A stretch of DNA of 64,000 nucleotides from Ophthalmolycus amberensis (GCA_024529925.1 JAFEUB010000894.1:1246501-1310500), one strand, 5' to 3'. Numbered from the stretch's first letter, positions 47,255 through 61,747 are shown. The notes: a model not told the origin generated them from the sequence alone. Numbers and translations: made by a program.

Positions 47255-48709
47255 CTTAGCAGGTTGTAGCCTAACGACTACAGAGAAGGTCCGGTGTGTC
47301 TCCGGGACACTGACTCGTTTTTTTTGGGACAGGTCTCCTGCTAAGCTTGTTATTTGTACAGCAACACTTTTCACTCGATGAACCAAATCGGTGTCAAATT
47401 GGCAGGGATGAAGGATACAGACAACTTCCGGTTTTCAAAATAATGTCCATGTTAAATCAGAATCAGCTTTAAAAGTATGCGAGCACATAAAAGGAATTTG
47501 TCTTTTTTTTTTTGCATCTTTCTCAATTTACTTACACAGAAATAGAAATAAACAGCTAAAGGTAAAGAATAGGCAAGACTGTTATGTACAAAATAGTAAA
47601 TAAATATAAAAATGATATAAATATATATTTAAAAAGCAACAATAAAATAATAAATAAAATGTATATCTACAAGTCAAGTGTTCTGTAAGTTATAAACAAT
47701 AAAAGTGCAAAGAAATGATTACTGAATGGATATAAATCGACTGGATGATTATGTACAGTATGTATATGTAAAAATGTCCTCATACTGTTTTTACAGTGAA
47801 TACATTTTAGTGATTAATTTTACTGCATCTACTTTTCTGCATGTTCTAGTTCCAGCTGTGCTCTGGCAGCTGGAACTAGTTATAAACTTAACTGAGCAGC
47901 AGAAGCACATCTATTTACACTGGGCTGGCATGGAAGTGTACAGTTCCTAAATGGATCAGGTATAAAATATATATATATATATATATATGTATATATCAGA
48001 CATGGAGTACTGGTGGACACGAACTGTCTTTTACGGCTTGCTGGGTGCAAGTTTGCAAAATGGCAAATGCGTGCTTTTATTCTGAAGGTATAGCTGCCTA
48101 CATTGCTATCAGAGTTCTCTGATGTCATGGAAGGAATGGGCTATATTCAAGACAAATACAGTGTAATGTGTTGGTAGTGCTACAGTTGGAGATAATACAA
48201 ATAAACAAAATAGCATTAGCTATAACTATGTAGCCATTTCTTCATTACAACATAATAGTGGCTTCCTGATGTTCAGGTCCAGTGAGGCCTTCTGAAATGT
48301 TACTGTTGCTCTTGATACACACATTTTCTCAAACATAATGACCTACACTCACACTGTAAATATGATAACCGAGTGTATAGCACTGTCACCTTAACTTTTC
48401 CATTAACCTCACCTACTACAATGCAAGTTACATTTAAAAAAAATCTTTTTTCAACAATAGTGCTTCCTTCTCTTCAGGACTTGAAAAATATAGTCTGTGT
48501 CTATTTCATTCAAAAAAAGGGAAATAAAATAGCATCTTAATATCTTAGGGGACAATTTACTCGACAAGCTTATGGCATTATCAGTTCAATGTAGTAATGT
48601 CTGCCAGTCAAGATTCTCTGAAGACTATGGCTGAGGTGATCAGCCATCTAGTGATCTGTAATTTTCACCTTTAACACCAAGTGGCAGCAGAAGCTCACTG
48701 TAATTGTGT

Positions 48710-48754
<45 letters not shown>

Positions 48755-51492
48755 TGTGTGTCTCAGCTCTCTGGCCTGACGGCAGCCAGCATTTATAAAT
48801 ACTTAATGCCCTACCGCTGTTGCAGCAGAAGTGAAAGGGGGGTACTGTGGGGTGTTCACTGTCTCAGTAGCCAGTGATGATGGTATTAACAGGCCGGATC
48901 ACTGGAACGAGCACCAATGAAAGAGACCACTTTTTTTGGGGGGGGGGGGGGCAGCAGAATCTCAGACTAACATAGTTGAAAATATTTTATTACAATGCAC
49001 CACTGTCTGACTTTTCTTTCCAAAATGCATTGCTAATGTTACCTTTGAGCACAGCTTCTGCACACTCAATCACGACTCAGCAGAACTTTGCAGCATCATA
49101 GAGAAGAGACGGAATAAACCTGTGCAGGTGATGTTCAACACATCCAAAATTACAGATCACTAACTAACTAAACAGACTAATAAAGCTGTCAATATACAGT
49201 TCACTTACTTCATCTATGTATTTCATTGAGGCATGCTTATTTCCCCCTCCTGTTTTAGTTTAATCTTTTTAAATAGTAGCCTAAATATATTACATTTATT
49301 TTTATTTTATCTTGGCTTTCTGTCCATTTGTTTAAGTTAATGCCTTTCTATTTCTTCTGTAAAGCACTTTTAGTTTTTCCTACGTTGACCTGTAATTTGA
49401 ATGCTGTTTTTGTGATTAATCAGAGAACAATAAAGATTTTTTTGTCACCATTGCTGTCATTTCTGTAAGTATGCTGTTGCAGGTAATTAATTGAACGTCG
49501 ATATTAATGTCTGAAAGGCTCCATTGATTTTCTCTCCACATCAGTATTCTATTCTCAATATTTAAAATGTATCTGTCCCTGACTGACATCTGAATGATTA
49601 ATTACAATCATTTTGCATGACAAAATAAATGTAATGCAATAAACAAACTATTTGATTAACGCTGTTATTGAATGGGTGTTTATTCATTATTCAACCTTTC
49701 TAATGCTTCTGAAAACATGGAGCCATGACTCAGCAGAAAACATGAATGTAAGAACATGGATAATTGGTTCAGAAGCATTGGCAACAAGAATGCACTCACA
49801 TACCCACCCACCCACAGATTATGACTGCAGTGCTTTTGACTCTATTCTGTGGGGACACTTCATCCTTGCTGCAGTGTGACGCCTCGGACGTTGCTCAGCC
49901 GTGTTACACAGCAAGCTGCACATGTACTGTGAAGACTTATGTCATGCTGTAACTCTCCCCATCATGTTGTGTACAGTTACTCTGCTGATTCTACTCTATG
50001 TGTGTGTGTGTGTGTGTGTCATGTCAGGCAGCCCAAATTTTGGGCTGGGACTCTTCAGTAGCTCCCCCAGATCTGCAGGGCTCTGGGACATCTGCAATGC
50101 AGAAGTCTATATATAGCCGTGGAGTTACAGGGAGAGAGAGGGAGACAGCGAGACACAGACAGACAAAGAGACAGGAGGGTGAAGGGAGACAGAGAGGAAG
50201 GACAAGACAGAGAGAAACAACGAACGATAGGAGTGAATCATGAACCTTGAACTGAAAAGGAGCTGGAAACTAATACAAGGCCGACAGAATGCAACTTTCT
50301 CCGATGGCAAATGTTAACTTTTACAGCTTAAACAAAGTCAATTCCTGATTTGTGCACACTAAAAGCTTTGAAACACTTCATTTGCTTAAGAAACCCCCAG
50401 AACCACCAAGCCAACCAAGTGTCCACTCAGGATGTCAGCACTTGCAGTGGCATGGTCGCAGTGAAGTGAGTTTGCCAGTACCTCTGTGTTGAACTCAGAG
50501 GAAATGGAATTACTTGCTTGTGGACTCCCAGCAACAGAAACAGGGAAGGGTGGTTGTTAAATGCTGAGGTTGAGTATGTATTGCTTTATCTCAAAGGGTC
50601 TCGCGGGAGGGCAGCGGAGGAGGAGGAGGTGACCAGTTCAATTATGTATGCACCTCCACAACAACAGAATCTGCTGACAGCAGCGCTCAGCACGCACACA
50701 GCAGCGGCACGGCCAAATCAAGGGCGGCTCTACAATCCGGCCAGCAGCGGGCCACGGGCCCACAGAGGTGTGGGAGTGATCAGACTCTTGATTTTTTAAT
50801 AAATCCGCCCTCTGACACGCTCCCTGTCTGATTTTTCATCGAAGAGGTCAATGCCAAGTCATAACTCTCCTTGTGTCACGGCTGAAAGATACATCAACCA
50901 TTCTAAGTCCAGCATGCAGCACCTCAGGGACTTTTACACAATACACTGCATTGATTTACAATTACAGACACATTATTAATTCAAATGAAAGATTAATGTT
51001 TTTAATGTAACTGTGGCAGTATTTCATCTTCATAGTTAGAGGCTGATAACAAAGCTGTGAACGGCACAGTCTTTAATTTAAATGATGTATCATTAAAAGG
51101 AAATGTTTGATATGAAGGGAAACACGCTTGTTAGTTTGCTTGCAGAGAGTTAGATGAGATTGATTCCACTCTCCTCTTCTCATAAGACTCTCAGCAAGAG
51201 AGCACCACGACCTTAGGATAGAAATACACTAAAAGATGCAAATGTGCAGTTAAACTCAATACACAGATCCTTATGTCTAATGCAGCATTATGGTGAACTA
51301 AATTCTTATTGATTGTTGCACGTCCAGGGAAGCAGTTCCTTTACGTTGTTGTATCACGTTGCATTTTCCTTTCCTGAAACTCAAGCGTGTTCCTTTTCAT
51401 TTGATGCTTCAGACCAAAACATTTGTCCTTGCTTCTTTTCGCCCTGCTTTTCCGACAGAATTATTGATCGTCTGTTAGTGCTGATTCTCCCT

Positions 51493-51553
<61 letters not shown>

Positions 51554-54005
51554 ACTACAGTGTGTGAGCAGCTGTGCTGGTGGGCCAGCATATAACTATC
51601 ATCCATCTTAGCCAGCCCCATCTTTCACCTGTGCAGGCAGGCAGAAGCTGCGATGAGCTGATCGCAACAACCGGCAGACATTATGCAGCTCCGCCCATCA
51701 ATCAGGTGGACTTCAGCCTGAAGGCCAGTTTGTATTACTGTACTCCTGAGCGAGGAAACGTAAATAAGTAGACAGCTCTAACTGATCGAGACCTGAATGG
51801 GTTGTAATTGATATATCAGTAGACCTTTTCCACAGAGGCCTTTTGACATGTCACAGTGGGAACAGCACATGTGCAAATTATAATAGTAATGATTAATTCC
51901 ATTTTGCTGCCTTAGTTTCAAGGTCCTGGTATATTGTGCAAGAATAAAAGCCTTTAAGGCGACGATTACCGACAGACGCAACCAGAGGCGTCTACGGGCT
52001 ACTTTTCAGTATTCATGCTAGCTTGACTATTTGGATTGTAGAAGAAGGTAAATGGGAAAGAAGTGCTTAACCTTGATAAATGAAAATATAAAGGCAAGCT
52101 GCCACATTTCTTTATTCATTCAAATTATTTGTCCCTCGTCGCTGAAATCATATTCTTTGCTGAAATCGGATCCCATGAGCCATGATGGCCTTGTAGTCAA
52201 CTGCCTTTCATGCTAAGGCATGCTGGGAAAGACTCCAGCTGCATAACACCATTGCAGGTATGAACATATATAAATATGAAGAGAATGTCAAATCAGGCAT
52301 AAATAGGTAATAGCAGCGGAAGACTATTATCATCTATAGTTTCCTTTACAAATGTCAGTTCTTTCTCACGACATTAAAGACGCAGAGATGCAGCGAATGT
52401 TTGGTTAATAAATGTCTTTATTTGGCTTTGAGAGGAATATCACTGCATGAGATAGCAGCACGTATACGTCACAGTTGTATAGCGGAGGTCTGGAAAGTGT
52501 CGGCACTCCTCAGCCTCTCAAGAAACAGGTGAGATGGAGGGGAGCATATCTTTATTTTTTAACTTTCAGTCATGATTAAGGCAAGTTTTTTAATTGAACA
52601 CACAACAAGCAAAAAATCGATCCCATCCAGCAGATACTCAAGCTCAAAGAGTCAGGCCATGCATTCATGCCCGTTGGTTGATTCATTTGTCAAACAGAAA
52701 CTTCCAAGAGGATGAACTGATGAACACTGGTGAAATTAAACGGTTCAGAGTGATAGAAGGGGTTATGGTGAAAGTAGCCCTTATATGCGACTCTGTACCA
52801 TTCAGCCACGACTCCTGCGGCTTCTGCCCCACCTGCCACTTACAGTCTGAGCTGAGGGCCGTCAGTGTCACCATCAGCTGCCTGACACCGACGGCCACGC
52901 TTACCTTCACCTCGAATCCTTTAACCAGCTACATTAAAACAAAAGCATACATTTGTATGAGGAGAAATTAAAAAGGGTTGGTTTTCTCTAAAAATAAATG
53001 AAGGGAAGAAGAATAACCTTGCAGATCAATGTTAAACTCTGACAGGTGTGATGGCCGTTAATTCATTGACAAATGAATCAATCAAAGAATCCAAAACAAA
53101 ATATATATATATAGCGGCAATTTAAACTCTACATTTTCATTCCCAAAGATGCACTCCCTCATGGAGAAGCTTCAGCACTCCTGCTTTCCAGCAACTGGCA
53201 ACTGGCAACACCCCCCACCCTCCCAACACACTTGTATATACAGTTTTTCTGAGCTCCATTGCCGTGCTGTGACACTGCAGTGAATTAAAGAGAATGAGAA
53301 AGGGGCTTGAATGGCAAGTGGTACATTTCCGTTTGTCATGGTGGGATGAGATGCAGAACTACAGAGCGATGTCGTGGGAAATGTGGGGTTTGACTCACAG
53401 CTCCAATAGAAGCAGTCTGTCCTCTAAACGTGTGACAAGCCGACATTCAGGAATGAGCTGGTGGAGATTCGGTCTATGATAAAATCTCTCTTAACTAGTA
53501 CTCTCCAACTTTTATATGTAAAAATCAAATAGCACCGTAAAAGTTGGACTGGCTGTTACTCTGTGCGTTTGTTCTTAAAGTCTGTGCTGAGAAAAGTTGT
53601 TACTTTCAAGGTTTTGATTGCTCTTACTGTAAATATTGATCATTAATGGCACATTTATTGTTGCTTCACGTGAGGAAAAATCATCCTGGTTGAAACTTAA
53701 GAAAATGAGTGGCATCATGCTAACTTTCTGCACATCCCTCTGTTTTAATGTGATGTAAAAATAATGACGACCTCTGCAGAGCGTGTTTATGACTCCAACT
53801 CTTCTGTCATGTAACACATCTATTTCCTTCTGAAGCCCCGCCCAATAAAGCTTAATCACTTCTGAATTAAAGAGACAGAAAAACACCGACGGCGTGCAGA
53901 ACTGTGTTTGACAGAGATGATGTGAACAGAGACCAGATCCATAAGTGATTGGAATGAGGATGAGGAATGTGTTATTGTGATGAAGATAATGCTGACACTA
54001 GCAGT
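47255..54005. other. Gene-free interval between cds2 and the internexin gene
   Basis: The first part is the cds2 promoter flank. Further on are (AT)n at 47967-47990, (TG)n at 48706-48752, a T6/G13 run at about 48932-48951, (GT)n at 49998-50020, a GA-rich stretch at 50130-50215, (CA)n at 51494-51551 and (AT)n at 53101-53114. A fragment resembling the agcttagc-family right end lies near 51150-51200. A minus-strand AATAAA (plus TTTATT 53654-53659) may end the internexin mRNA. No exon recognised. Confidence 0.45.
51494..51551. repeat. (CA)n microsatellite
   Basis: About 58 bp of CA repeat with one aaa interruption. Confidence 0.9.
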
Positions 54006-57000
54006 TTAGCTCTTGCTGGTCTTGCCGGCGGGGCCCTCCTTCTTCTTCTCCTTCTCCTTCTGCTTCTCCTCCTCCTCCTCTTCCTCCTCCTCTCCCTCAC
54101 CCTCCTCCTGGTCATCTCCCTCATCTCCCACATCTTTGTTCTCCTCTCCCTCCTCCTCCTCCTCCTCCTCCTCCTCCTCCACCTCTTCTTCGGCCTCCTC
54201 TTCCTCCTCAGGCTTGGCCTCAGACTTCCTGTAGGCTCCGAGGGAGTAGGTGCGGGCTGCCATGTAGGAGAAGCCCGGGTAGCCCGACTGGACCATGGCC
54301 CCGCCCATGGAGCTGAGGCGGCACTCCTCGCCTTCCAGCAGCTTCCTGCTCAGACAGAAAGAGAGACAGACGGGGGACAAGAGATGATGTCACCTATGGT
54401 CTGGTTTCATTACGAAAATGATCTCAGTGTTTCTCTGCTGAGGGATCTAATGTCACTGGAGTATCAGTGGCAACACTTCTGCTCTGTTTTGGTATTTTGT
54501 CCCAAAACATTACCACAGTTGCTGAGTGAGATCATTGTAAGGTTTCCCCTTGTATCATCTTATTACAGTGGGAGAAGAACCGAGAGCGACTATCAGATTA
54601 TTAATGCAAGCATTTTAAACCACCCATTTAAAATGGAAAGGAAATTATTATTATGTGGACAGTTAACTGTTGAGATAAACAGGGATTGTGGGTAAAGAGA
54701 GACGGGTATTTATACAGTTGTACACGTTGCGTCTTAAAAACCAGGCCACCAGACGCTGCAGGAGAGTTTAATTCTAAAAAATGCTTCAAGTAAATGCTGG
54801 CGTGGAAGTGAAACTCGTTAAGCAGGTGTTGCACAGTGTAAAAGCTAACACTTGAATTCAGGTTAGTTCACTCTCCCAAATGGATTATGGTTGTGTTGGT
54901 AGTGAAGCCCACCTGTAGGCAGCGATCTCAATGTCCAGCGCCATCTTGACGTTCAGCAGGTCCTGGTATTCATGCAGGTGACGGGACATTTCTCCTTTGG
55001 TGCTGCGCAGAGCATTCTCCAGCTCCTGAATGGTATCCTACACACACACAAAGTCATATTATCACATAATAATAATTCATGCTCTCGTGAACAGAGGTAG
55101 ATTGGAAATTGAATGTAGAGATTTTCACTGTTGTCTTGTCGCACTGAATAAGGAGTGCGTTCATTTTGAATTTTAAAGTGATTCATAAAAGACACATAAC
55201 CCGGTTGTGTCCTTCATCGGGGTCCACTGTGTCCTGGAGAGTTAAATGCATGAGTCTGATATCTCTGGCAGAATTCAAGACCGTTGCTAATGAACCTTTA
55301 TGCTGCCATCTCGGCCATGCAGGTCTCCATTTAACAAGCGTCTCCCTATACCTGCTTAATTAAAGGTTAATCAAATCGTAACACACACTACAATGGGTCA
55401 TTGTCGTACCTGCATATCTCCCATTTCATTGTTGTGTCGATCCTCCATCTCGGCAATCTGCCTCTCCAGGGCCTCGTTATGGCTCCTGAGGGCCTCGATC
55501 TCCAGGGTGCGGGCCTGCACCTGCCTGCGGTACTCGCTCAGCTCCTCCTTTGAGTGCTTGACGGCGTCCTGGTTGCGGGCGGCGGCCTCGGTCACGCTAA
55601 CAAACTTGGAGCGGTACCAGTCTTCTGCCTGGGCCTGGTTCCTGGCCGACAGGTTCTCATACTGAACCCGGATGTCCTTCAGGGCGGCAGTCAGGTCCGG
55701 TTTGCTCATGTCCATCTCCACTGACACCTGGATGTAAGAGAGGGTTTTTTTTAACACAAGTACTCATTATTAGGTTTAATAACATCTGTAAATAAAGGCA
55801 GCACCAAACTAAATCTGAATAATCAATAAGCCTTATATTTCACTATGTATGTGAGTATACATTTAGAAAACTGTATAATTGTTCACATTCTGTTTAAATG
55901 CTTTAGTGTTTTTGCGTAATGCTTATATATTATTTAGGTTGATTTTTACCGATTATTTGTGCCTGTTCTTTGAACAACTGGACTCCCTGTAACTAATGAA
56001 AATGACCAGTCTGATGAAAACAGTGAACTTAGAAATGTGCTTTTTATACTAAACAAACTCAGATTCAGATTTAAAATCGAACTGTATTAAATAATATAAT
56101 GCATACATGTGATGTAATGTAATAAAGTATAAACTGCCAATAGATAAATTACATTTTCTGTTACAGCTGCGTTCAATGCACACTCCTCTATAGATGCACT
56201 GCATCTCTTCTGGTGACATGTATGTATAATGTGTTGCCGCGCTGCTGCAGGACTGATGAATCGACTGCTGACTCAGACTTCTCTGCTGCCATGTGAGCTA
56301 TGCTGTCAATAGCTTACATGGCAATTATATTCCCTGCAGGGAAGAGGAGAAACCCTGGAGAAATCTACCCAGCAACCATACCTCCACTGCATTAATTTAA
56401 CAGTTACTTACTGCACATTCAATAAATTGATTTCTGCTCAAAGCAGTGATAGTTGCTGCTGCCCTCATATCATATTCCTCAAAACCTTTTGTCAAACAGT
56501 GACATTATTGTCACTGTCGCGCTGCTGTTAAAAACAGTTTAGCTTGTAAACTACGCAAATAACTGCTTGCTGGTGCAGTTGACGGGGTTTGTCCTGCCAG
56601 CTGCCCCCTTTGGGACGACCACACCCCTGGATTATGCGCTATTTCTCCGCATTTGTCTCCCTCCCGCCCCCCTCTGCCCCCCTTCCCTCGCCTTCTTTTA
56701 TAAAAATATCGCCAATAACCCCAAACGAAACGCCAGCTGGACTAATAGCGTAATGTTTATAATGACCTCGTTGCGCTTAGAGTATTTATATTTGAAGTGG
56801 CACCACTGCAGCATGATACTCGCGTAATATTCCCACAGAGAATTCAGATTTACGGCATACTTTGCAGCCCGCAAACCGGCATCGAGGACCGGTACCTACT
56901 CGCGAAAGAAAACACTCTTTACAAGTCAGAACATCATAAAGTTTGAGCGGGGGCGTGACAGAGCGCGCGGGACGCTGCAGGGACGCGTGGGGCTGAAACG

Positions 57001-58264
57001 GAACTGCAGTGCCATCAATTTTCAAGTGCGCAATGTTTAGTTTGAGGAGGACGCAGTTTGTCGTGCACACAGAAAACAAACAGGTTATTGAATTCCTGTA
57101 AGACTGTGGGAAACTGCCTAATATATAAACAATATCATATATAGGCCTACAACAGTTGTAGTGGACCAGTGCACTTGACTAAGTATTATTACCTGTGTAT
57201 AATTTCTTTCAAATCAATAATTGTATGGTGAATGTTAAAGAGTATTAGGGAGTTACGGGTAATAACCTCCCATCAAGTTTGATACGGTCACTGCAAAGTC
57301 AGTCCACAAGCCACAGTATGTAGCAATATTACATTCGCTTATAGTCAAACATGTGTGGATGTTAACTTTGATATTATCAAAGTTGAAGGCCATAAGGAGT
57401 GAGGAGTATTTGTTGGCAGTGTGACATTGAAAACTATTGATAATCTGACAAGTGGCCCTGGGTACCACGTCTCTGTGTCGGGACCTACAGGTCACCACAC
57501 AGTGGGAGGTGTACCTGAGAGGACTGCAGAGACGCTTGCAGCTCCAGCAGCTCCTCCTCGTGAACTTTCCTGAGGAAGGCGATCTCGTCCAGCAGCGACT
57601 CCACTTTCTTCTCCAACTCCAGGCGCGACATGGTGGCGTCGTCCACGTCCTTCCGGTAGCCCTTCAGGGTGTTCTCCGCCTCCTCACGCAGCTTGGTCTC
57701 CTCCTCCAGCTTCTCCCTCACGTGCTCCAGCGTGTCGTTCATCTGCACGCAGTCCAGGTGCATCTGGCTCCTCTCGTGCGTCAGCTCCTCCACGCGCGCC
57801 CGCAGCTCGCGGATCTCCTGCTCGTACAGCTCGTGCAGGCGAGAGGGCTCGTTGTTGCGCTGCCGCAGCATCGTGACCTCTGCCTCCAGGACTTTGTTCT
57901 GCTGCTCCAGGTTGTGCACTTTCTCAATGAAGGACACGAAGCGATCGTTGAGGCCCTGCAGCTGCTCCTTCTCGTTGGTGCGGATGATCTTGAGCTCGTT
58001 GGTGACCGCGGTGGACTGGGTTAGGTCCATCGCAGAGTCCGGCATGGAGGAGAAGACGCGGCCAGAAGCCGCTGTCCTGCGGTAGTTGGTGGAGGACATC
58101 CCGGGGGAGGAACCATAGTTGGTGCGGTGGCTGCTGCGGTATCCCGCAGAGTGCGGGCGGGACGGGCTGCTGCTGCTGCCCAGACCCACGCGGCCGGACC
58201 GGGGGGCATCTCCGAAGATCTTCCGATAGGAGCTGCTGCTGTAAATATCGCCGGAGTAACTCAT
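54006..58264 (-). CDS. ina: Neuronal intermediate filament protein, alpha-internexin (gefiltin) type
   Basis: Exons: 58264-57515, 55727-55410, 55037-54913 and 54345-54006. They sum to 1,533 nt, giving 510 aa. It is a type IV intermediate filament subunit of neuronal axons. The head MSYSGDIYSSSSYRKIFGDA matches the alpha-internexin head pattern (SSSSYRKVFGD). The rod starts at NEKEQLQGLNDRFVSFIEKVH and ends with the helix-termination motif EYQDLLNVKMALDIEIAAYR, then KLLEGEE. KPDLTAALKDIRVQYE is shared with NEFL and INA. The tail has SGYPGFSYMAARTYSLGAYR and then a long Glu-rich run ending in Lys-rich GKTSKS, which is NEFL-like. Exon boundaries fall at SSQ/VSVE, DMQ/DTI and AYR/KLL. I favour ina (fish gefiltin) because of the head. 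An nefl paralog is the alternative. Confidence 0.82.
54050..54200 (-). repeat. (GAG)n-like low-complexity tract encoding the Glu-rich tail
   Basis: The plus strand is a cctcctcctcttcc-type run. On the gene strand it encodes mostly Glu with some Asp, Gly and Gln. A coding microsatellite, likely polymorphic in length. Confidence 0.85.
55728..57514 (-). other. First intron of the internexin gene
   Basis: 1.79 kb with gtacac donor and acatccag acceptor. No further exon or transposon is clear. A GC-rich patch lies at about 56860-57010. Confidence 0.5.
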
Positions 58265-58395
58265 GTTTCCTTTTGGTGTCCGGTCCCACTGTTCTGTACG
58301 GGAGAGAGAGAGTGAGTGAGTGTGTGGAGTTCAGGAGTGAGAAGGATGAGTGTGTGTGAGCGAGAGACCAAGTGAGATGCGAGTGATGTCTGGTG

Positions 58396-58403
58396 CTTTT
58401 ATA
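58396..58403 (-). promoter_or_regulatory. TATA box of the internexin gene
   Basis: TATAAAAG on the minus strand, 132 bp upstream of the ATG, predicts a start near 58370 and a 5'UTR of about 100 nt containing a gagtgagtgag-type run. Confidence 0.6.
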
Positions 58404-60841
58404 GCGAAGGCGCCGGCGCATCATTTGACGCAGGGACAACAGAAGACGAGGGGAAACCTGCAAGCTTTTGCAGAAAGCCTCCACCCTCTGGGGAGACACG
58501 AATTCACTCATGCAGCTCCTCGTCTCTGCCTTGTGGCGCAGGCACCAACACACAGCAACTATAGGAACACGTTTTGTACAAAGGGCTTTATGGTAGGCGG
58601 TTTGACCCGAGAGCTTATTGAACTTCACTTTCATTAAGTTATTAACTCGCCCTTTCCTTTCATGTTCTGACTTAATGACATTCAAATACAATCACATTAT
58701 AATAGAACCACGTGTAATCTCATTTTCCCAGTACATGTATCATCCCACTGGACTATCTCATGTTACCTTAGACCACACTGTCCACTGTCATTGCAGTTTT
58801 TCTTTGCTGTCACTGCAGAAAGGCAAATGGGATCGATGCGTGAGCTGTCCGCCAGAGTTTGTTTTTGGTGCTGCAGTCTGCATCTATAGTCGCCCTCATC
58901 CACCCCAAACCACCGCTGCAATATCGGAATACGGGATGAGACTCATAGTGGTTCTTGCATTCCCACATCATCGCAGTCTCATCTGCAGCGCTGGAACGTG
59001 ATGGATTGGTAAATTGTAAATTTGATGTAACTGTGACCTCCTGTCTCCTGCTCAGGGATGGGTCAAATGCAGTAGTCAAATTTCGTGTATGTGTAAAATG
59101 TATATGACAATAAAAAATGGTTTCTTCTTCTTCTGTCGGTCATCGTCATACTCTATCACAACAAAACACAAATATTAAGCACCAACAATCAGCATTTGTA
59201 TCTCTATAACTTGGATGACTTGAACTATTCATGTTCCCTTAAGATTTTCCAGACAACCAAAGGTGGATAGAAGTTGATGCCTTATTGAGTCAACATTATA
59301 TCCAAATATGACTCGTACATTTGTCCCGAGAAAGAGTATCTCTGTTGGTAAAAAGTATTTCCTGTGTGGTGTTTAAGTACTGCGCAGAGCTGTCGCTGGC
59401 CTTGGTCCTGATCCAGGCCGGAGGCAGGAGAAGGACCACGCCCATGCAAAGGAGAGAACCCCCCCCCCCACAAACACACACACACCCACAAGACTGCAGC
59501 CTCACCACCTACAAACACCGCACACGGCGCCTCTAGTGCCCCTGTTCACACCGCCAGTCTGGAAAACAGCCCAAAACAATGAAAATGTGCAACAGCACAG
59601 CCACTGCCAAGTCATCCTAAATCTCCTCGGTCCATTTCTGTTGATGCTACTGTTACAATGGGAAAGAAGAGACAGCTAAGTAAAAGCCACTTCAACAATA
59701 ATGCTTTTCTAAGTGGAAAATAATATAATATAATAATATACAGTGTTCTTGATACCAGAAGTCAACTGCTTTATTTGGCCGTAAATCAACATAGTAGTAG
59801 AAAGTATTGTGCAGCAACAACGTATCCATTACAAAACACTTCAGTCTTGAAACCTTGTTTTTAAACACATACTCTTCCTTCATGTCATGTTAATGTGGTC
59901 CAATCTCTTGAAAACTGGAATCATGTCAATATAATATGTAATTTCAGTCTTTTGGAAATCAGTAAGCAATGTAAGCAATGTAAACATTTTAATTAGATGA
60001 CATTAGGAGTCGTTTGCTTTTTACTTACATATATTAACCACTAGGGGGTGCTCAAGCATCAGTTGTGGTGCTTCACCTGTGCAGCAGACCTGATCTGATG
60101 CAAAGCACGTGTAAACAAGAGTCACATCCTCACTCTTATTACAGGGTAGCACGTCTATGTTATAACTTCTTCATACTGATCTCATTGTCTTCAACATACA
60201 GACGCAGTAGCCAGTTTAAAAGGTTCTCCATCTAATGCAGTCCAACACAACAGTCCTGCAATAGATCTCTATGACGGTTATTATGTTCAGCTTTTGTTTT
60301 TAGATTTGTTTTAGAGATGCACGGATTCAACTATATGATCATTTTAGAGGATGTAGTTTGTGGTGCTGTTGAACTGTATTGTGTTTTACAGGCAGGTTTA
60401 TATCAATGAGGGTAGGCTAAATAAACACCCCTCTGAGTGTATAGTTGTGGAAATGACTGTGCATATAATGTAGACATCATGCATTTAAGCCTACAGGCAG
60501 TGGCCTGCAGGTCTATAATAGACCTGGTCTTGGTCTTGGTCAGCCACTAAGATCATTCAGCTGGACAGTTTTCATCATAGAGCACCACTGCAGATATTCA
60601 GGACTGAGAAATGAGACCATGTGGTGTGAGAAGGGTGTGTATTACTCAATGGACATGTGCAACTTGCAATATTTTTGCATCAATAAACTACCACATGAAT
60701 ACTGAGAAAACAGTGCAATGACTGTAAATAAACAAGACCACAGTTAGCAGCCTTGAGCAGACCCTACACTGCTTTTTGCATGCAGACAGTGCCATTGGTT
60801 GGATTTCACATGAAATATGCTGTGGTGTTTTACAACAACAA

Positions 60842-60857
60842 ACAGGAAGAGGGCGCT
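60842..60857 (+). promoter_or_regulatory. Candidate CTCF-type site
   Basis: ACAGGAAGAGGGCGCT resembles the CTCF core with its AGRGGGCGCT half. A weaker word, CCACTAGGGGGTG, lies 0.8 kb away at 60038-60050. Pattern match only. Confidence 0.3.
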
Positions 60858-61709
60858 ATTCTTCCATCAGAAACAGACAGGAAGCTTTCAGGGATTGTGG
60901 CAATGGCAAATGGTGGAACAAGTGAAAGAAAAACAAAGACACGTAGAGCAATGGAAGGTAATAAACCCTTTTTATCAGCAGACATATTGACATGTAAGAA
61001 AAGCTAACAATGTATGCTGTAATACCATGTGCTGAGGGTGGGGAAAGAATATGATTTATTTACCATGGCCCCCCCGGTGGGATTCAAACACAGTTACCCT
61101 CCCTTCACCAGCCTGCTATACTCTAACCTTTCGCCTTCTGCTGTCCCAGCCGCCGCTGCTGCCAGCAGAGCCACACTATCCTCACTGTGGGTTCAGCTAA
61201 TAGACTTATAAACACTGCTCCACATGGTAGTCAGTACACTTCAGCTGTTCAACTGCAGCCCAACATTCAGAATGAGTCTGAAGAAAACACCACTATCAGT
61301 TCGTGTGGTCCACCTCTGTTCACTTAGTTTGATTTATTGCATTCAGTGCTGCAGGGGACCTATTGTGCTGTATATCTTAATGGCTAATCCTCGAGTGGCA
61401 TTGATTTCTTTACATATATAATGGCATCTAATAACTGAGAAATTCCCAGATCGTCCCGACACGAAACCCTCTCCAGCAGCCCTGCTCCTTTGAAACTCGT
61501 CTCACTTTGGTGCTTTGATATACCAGGTGTTACTCGCCGAGCGAGGGTTTCTGTGAAGAGCTTTACTACGTGGCACGTACAGGCCACTCAGCCCCCTCGC
61601 TTTTGTTCTGTCTTGGATGCACTGATCTTGTCTGATGTGCACTCTTCACTCAGGTCCCCCGGGATGCCTCTTTTCAGCCAGCATGCAGATGACCTCCTCC
61701 ATCTGTTTG

Positions 61710-61747
<38 letters not shown>

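Noticed and set aside
53967..54695. 242-codon plus-strand frame with long Leu runs
   Set aside because: Antisense of the GAG repeat that encodes the Glu-rich tail.
57452..58024. 190-codon plus-strand open frame opposite the internexin first exon
   Set aside because: It is the antisense shadow of a GC-rich coiled-coil exon; the Leu/Gln-rich translation follows from the Glu/Leu codons of the real gene.
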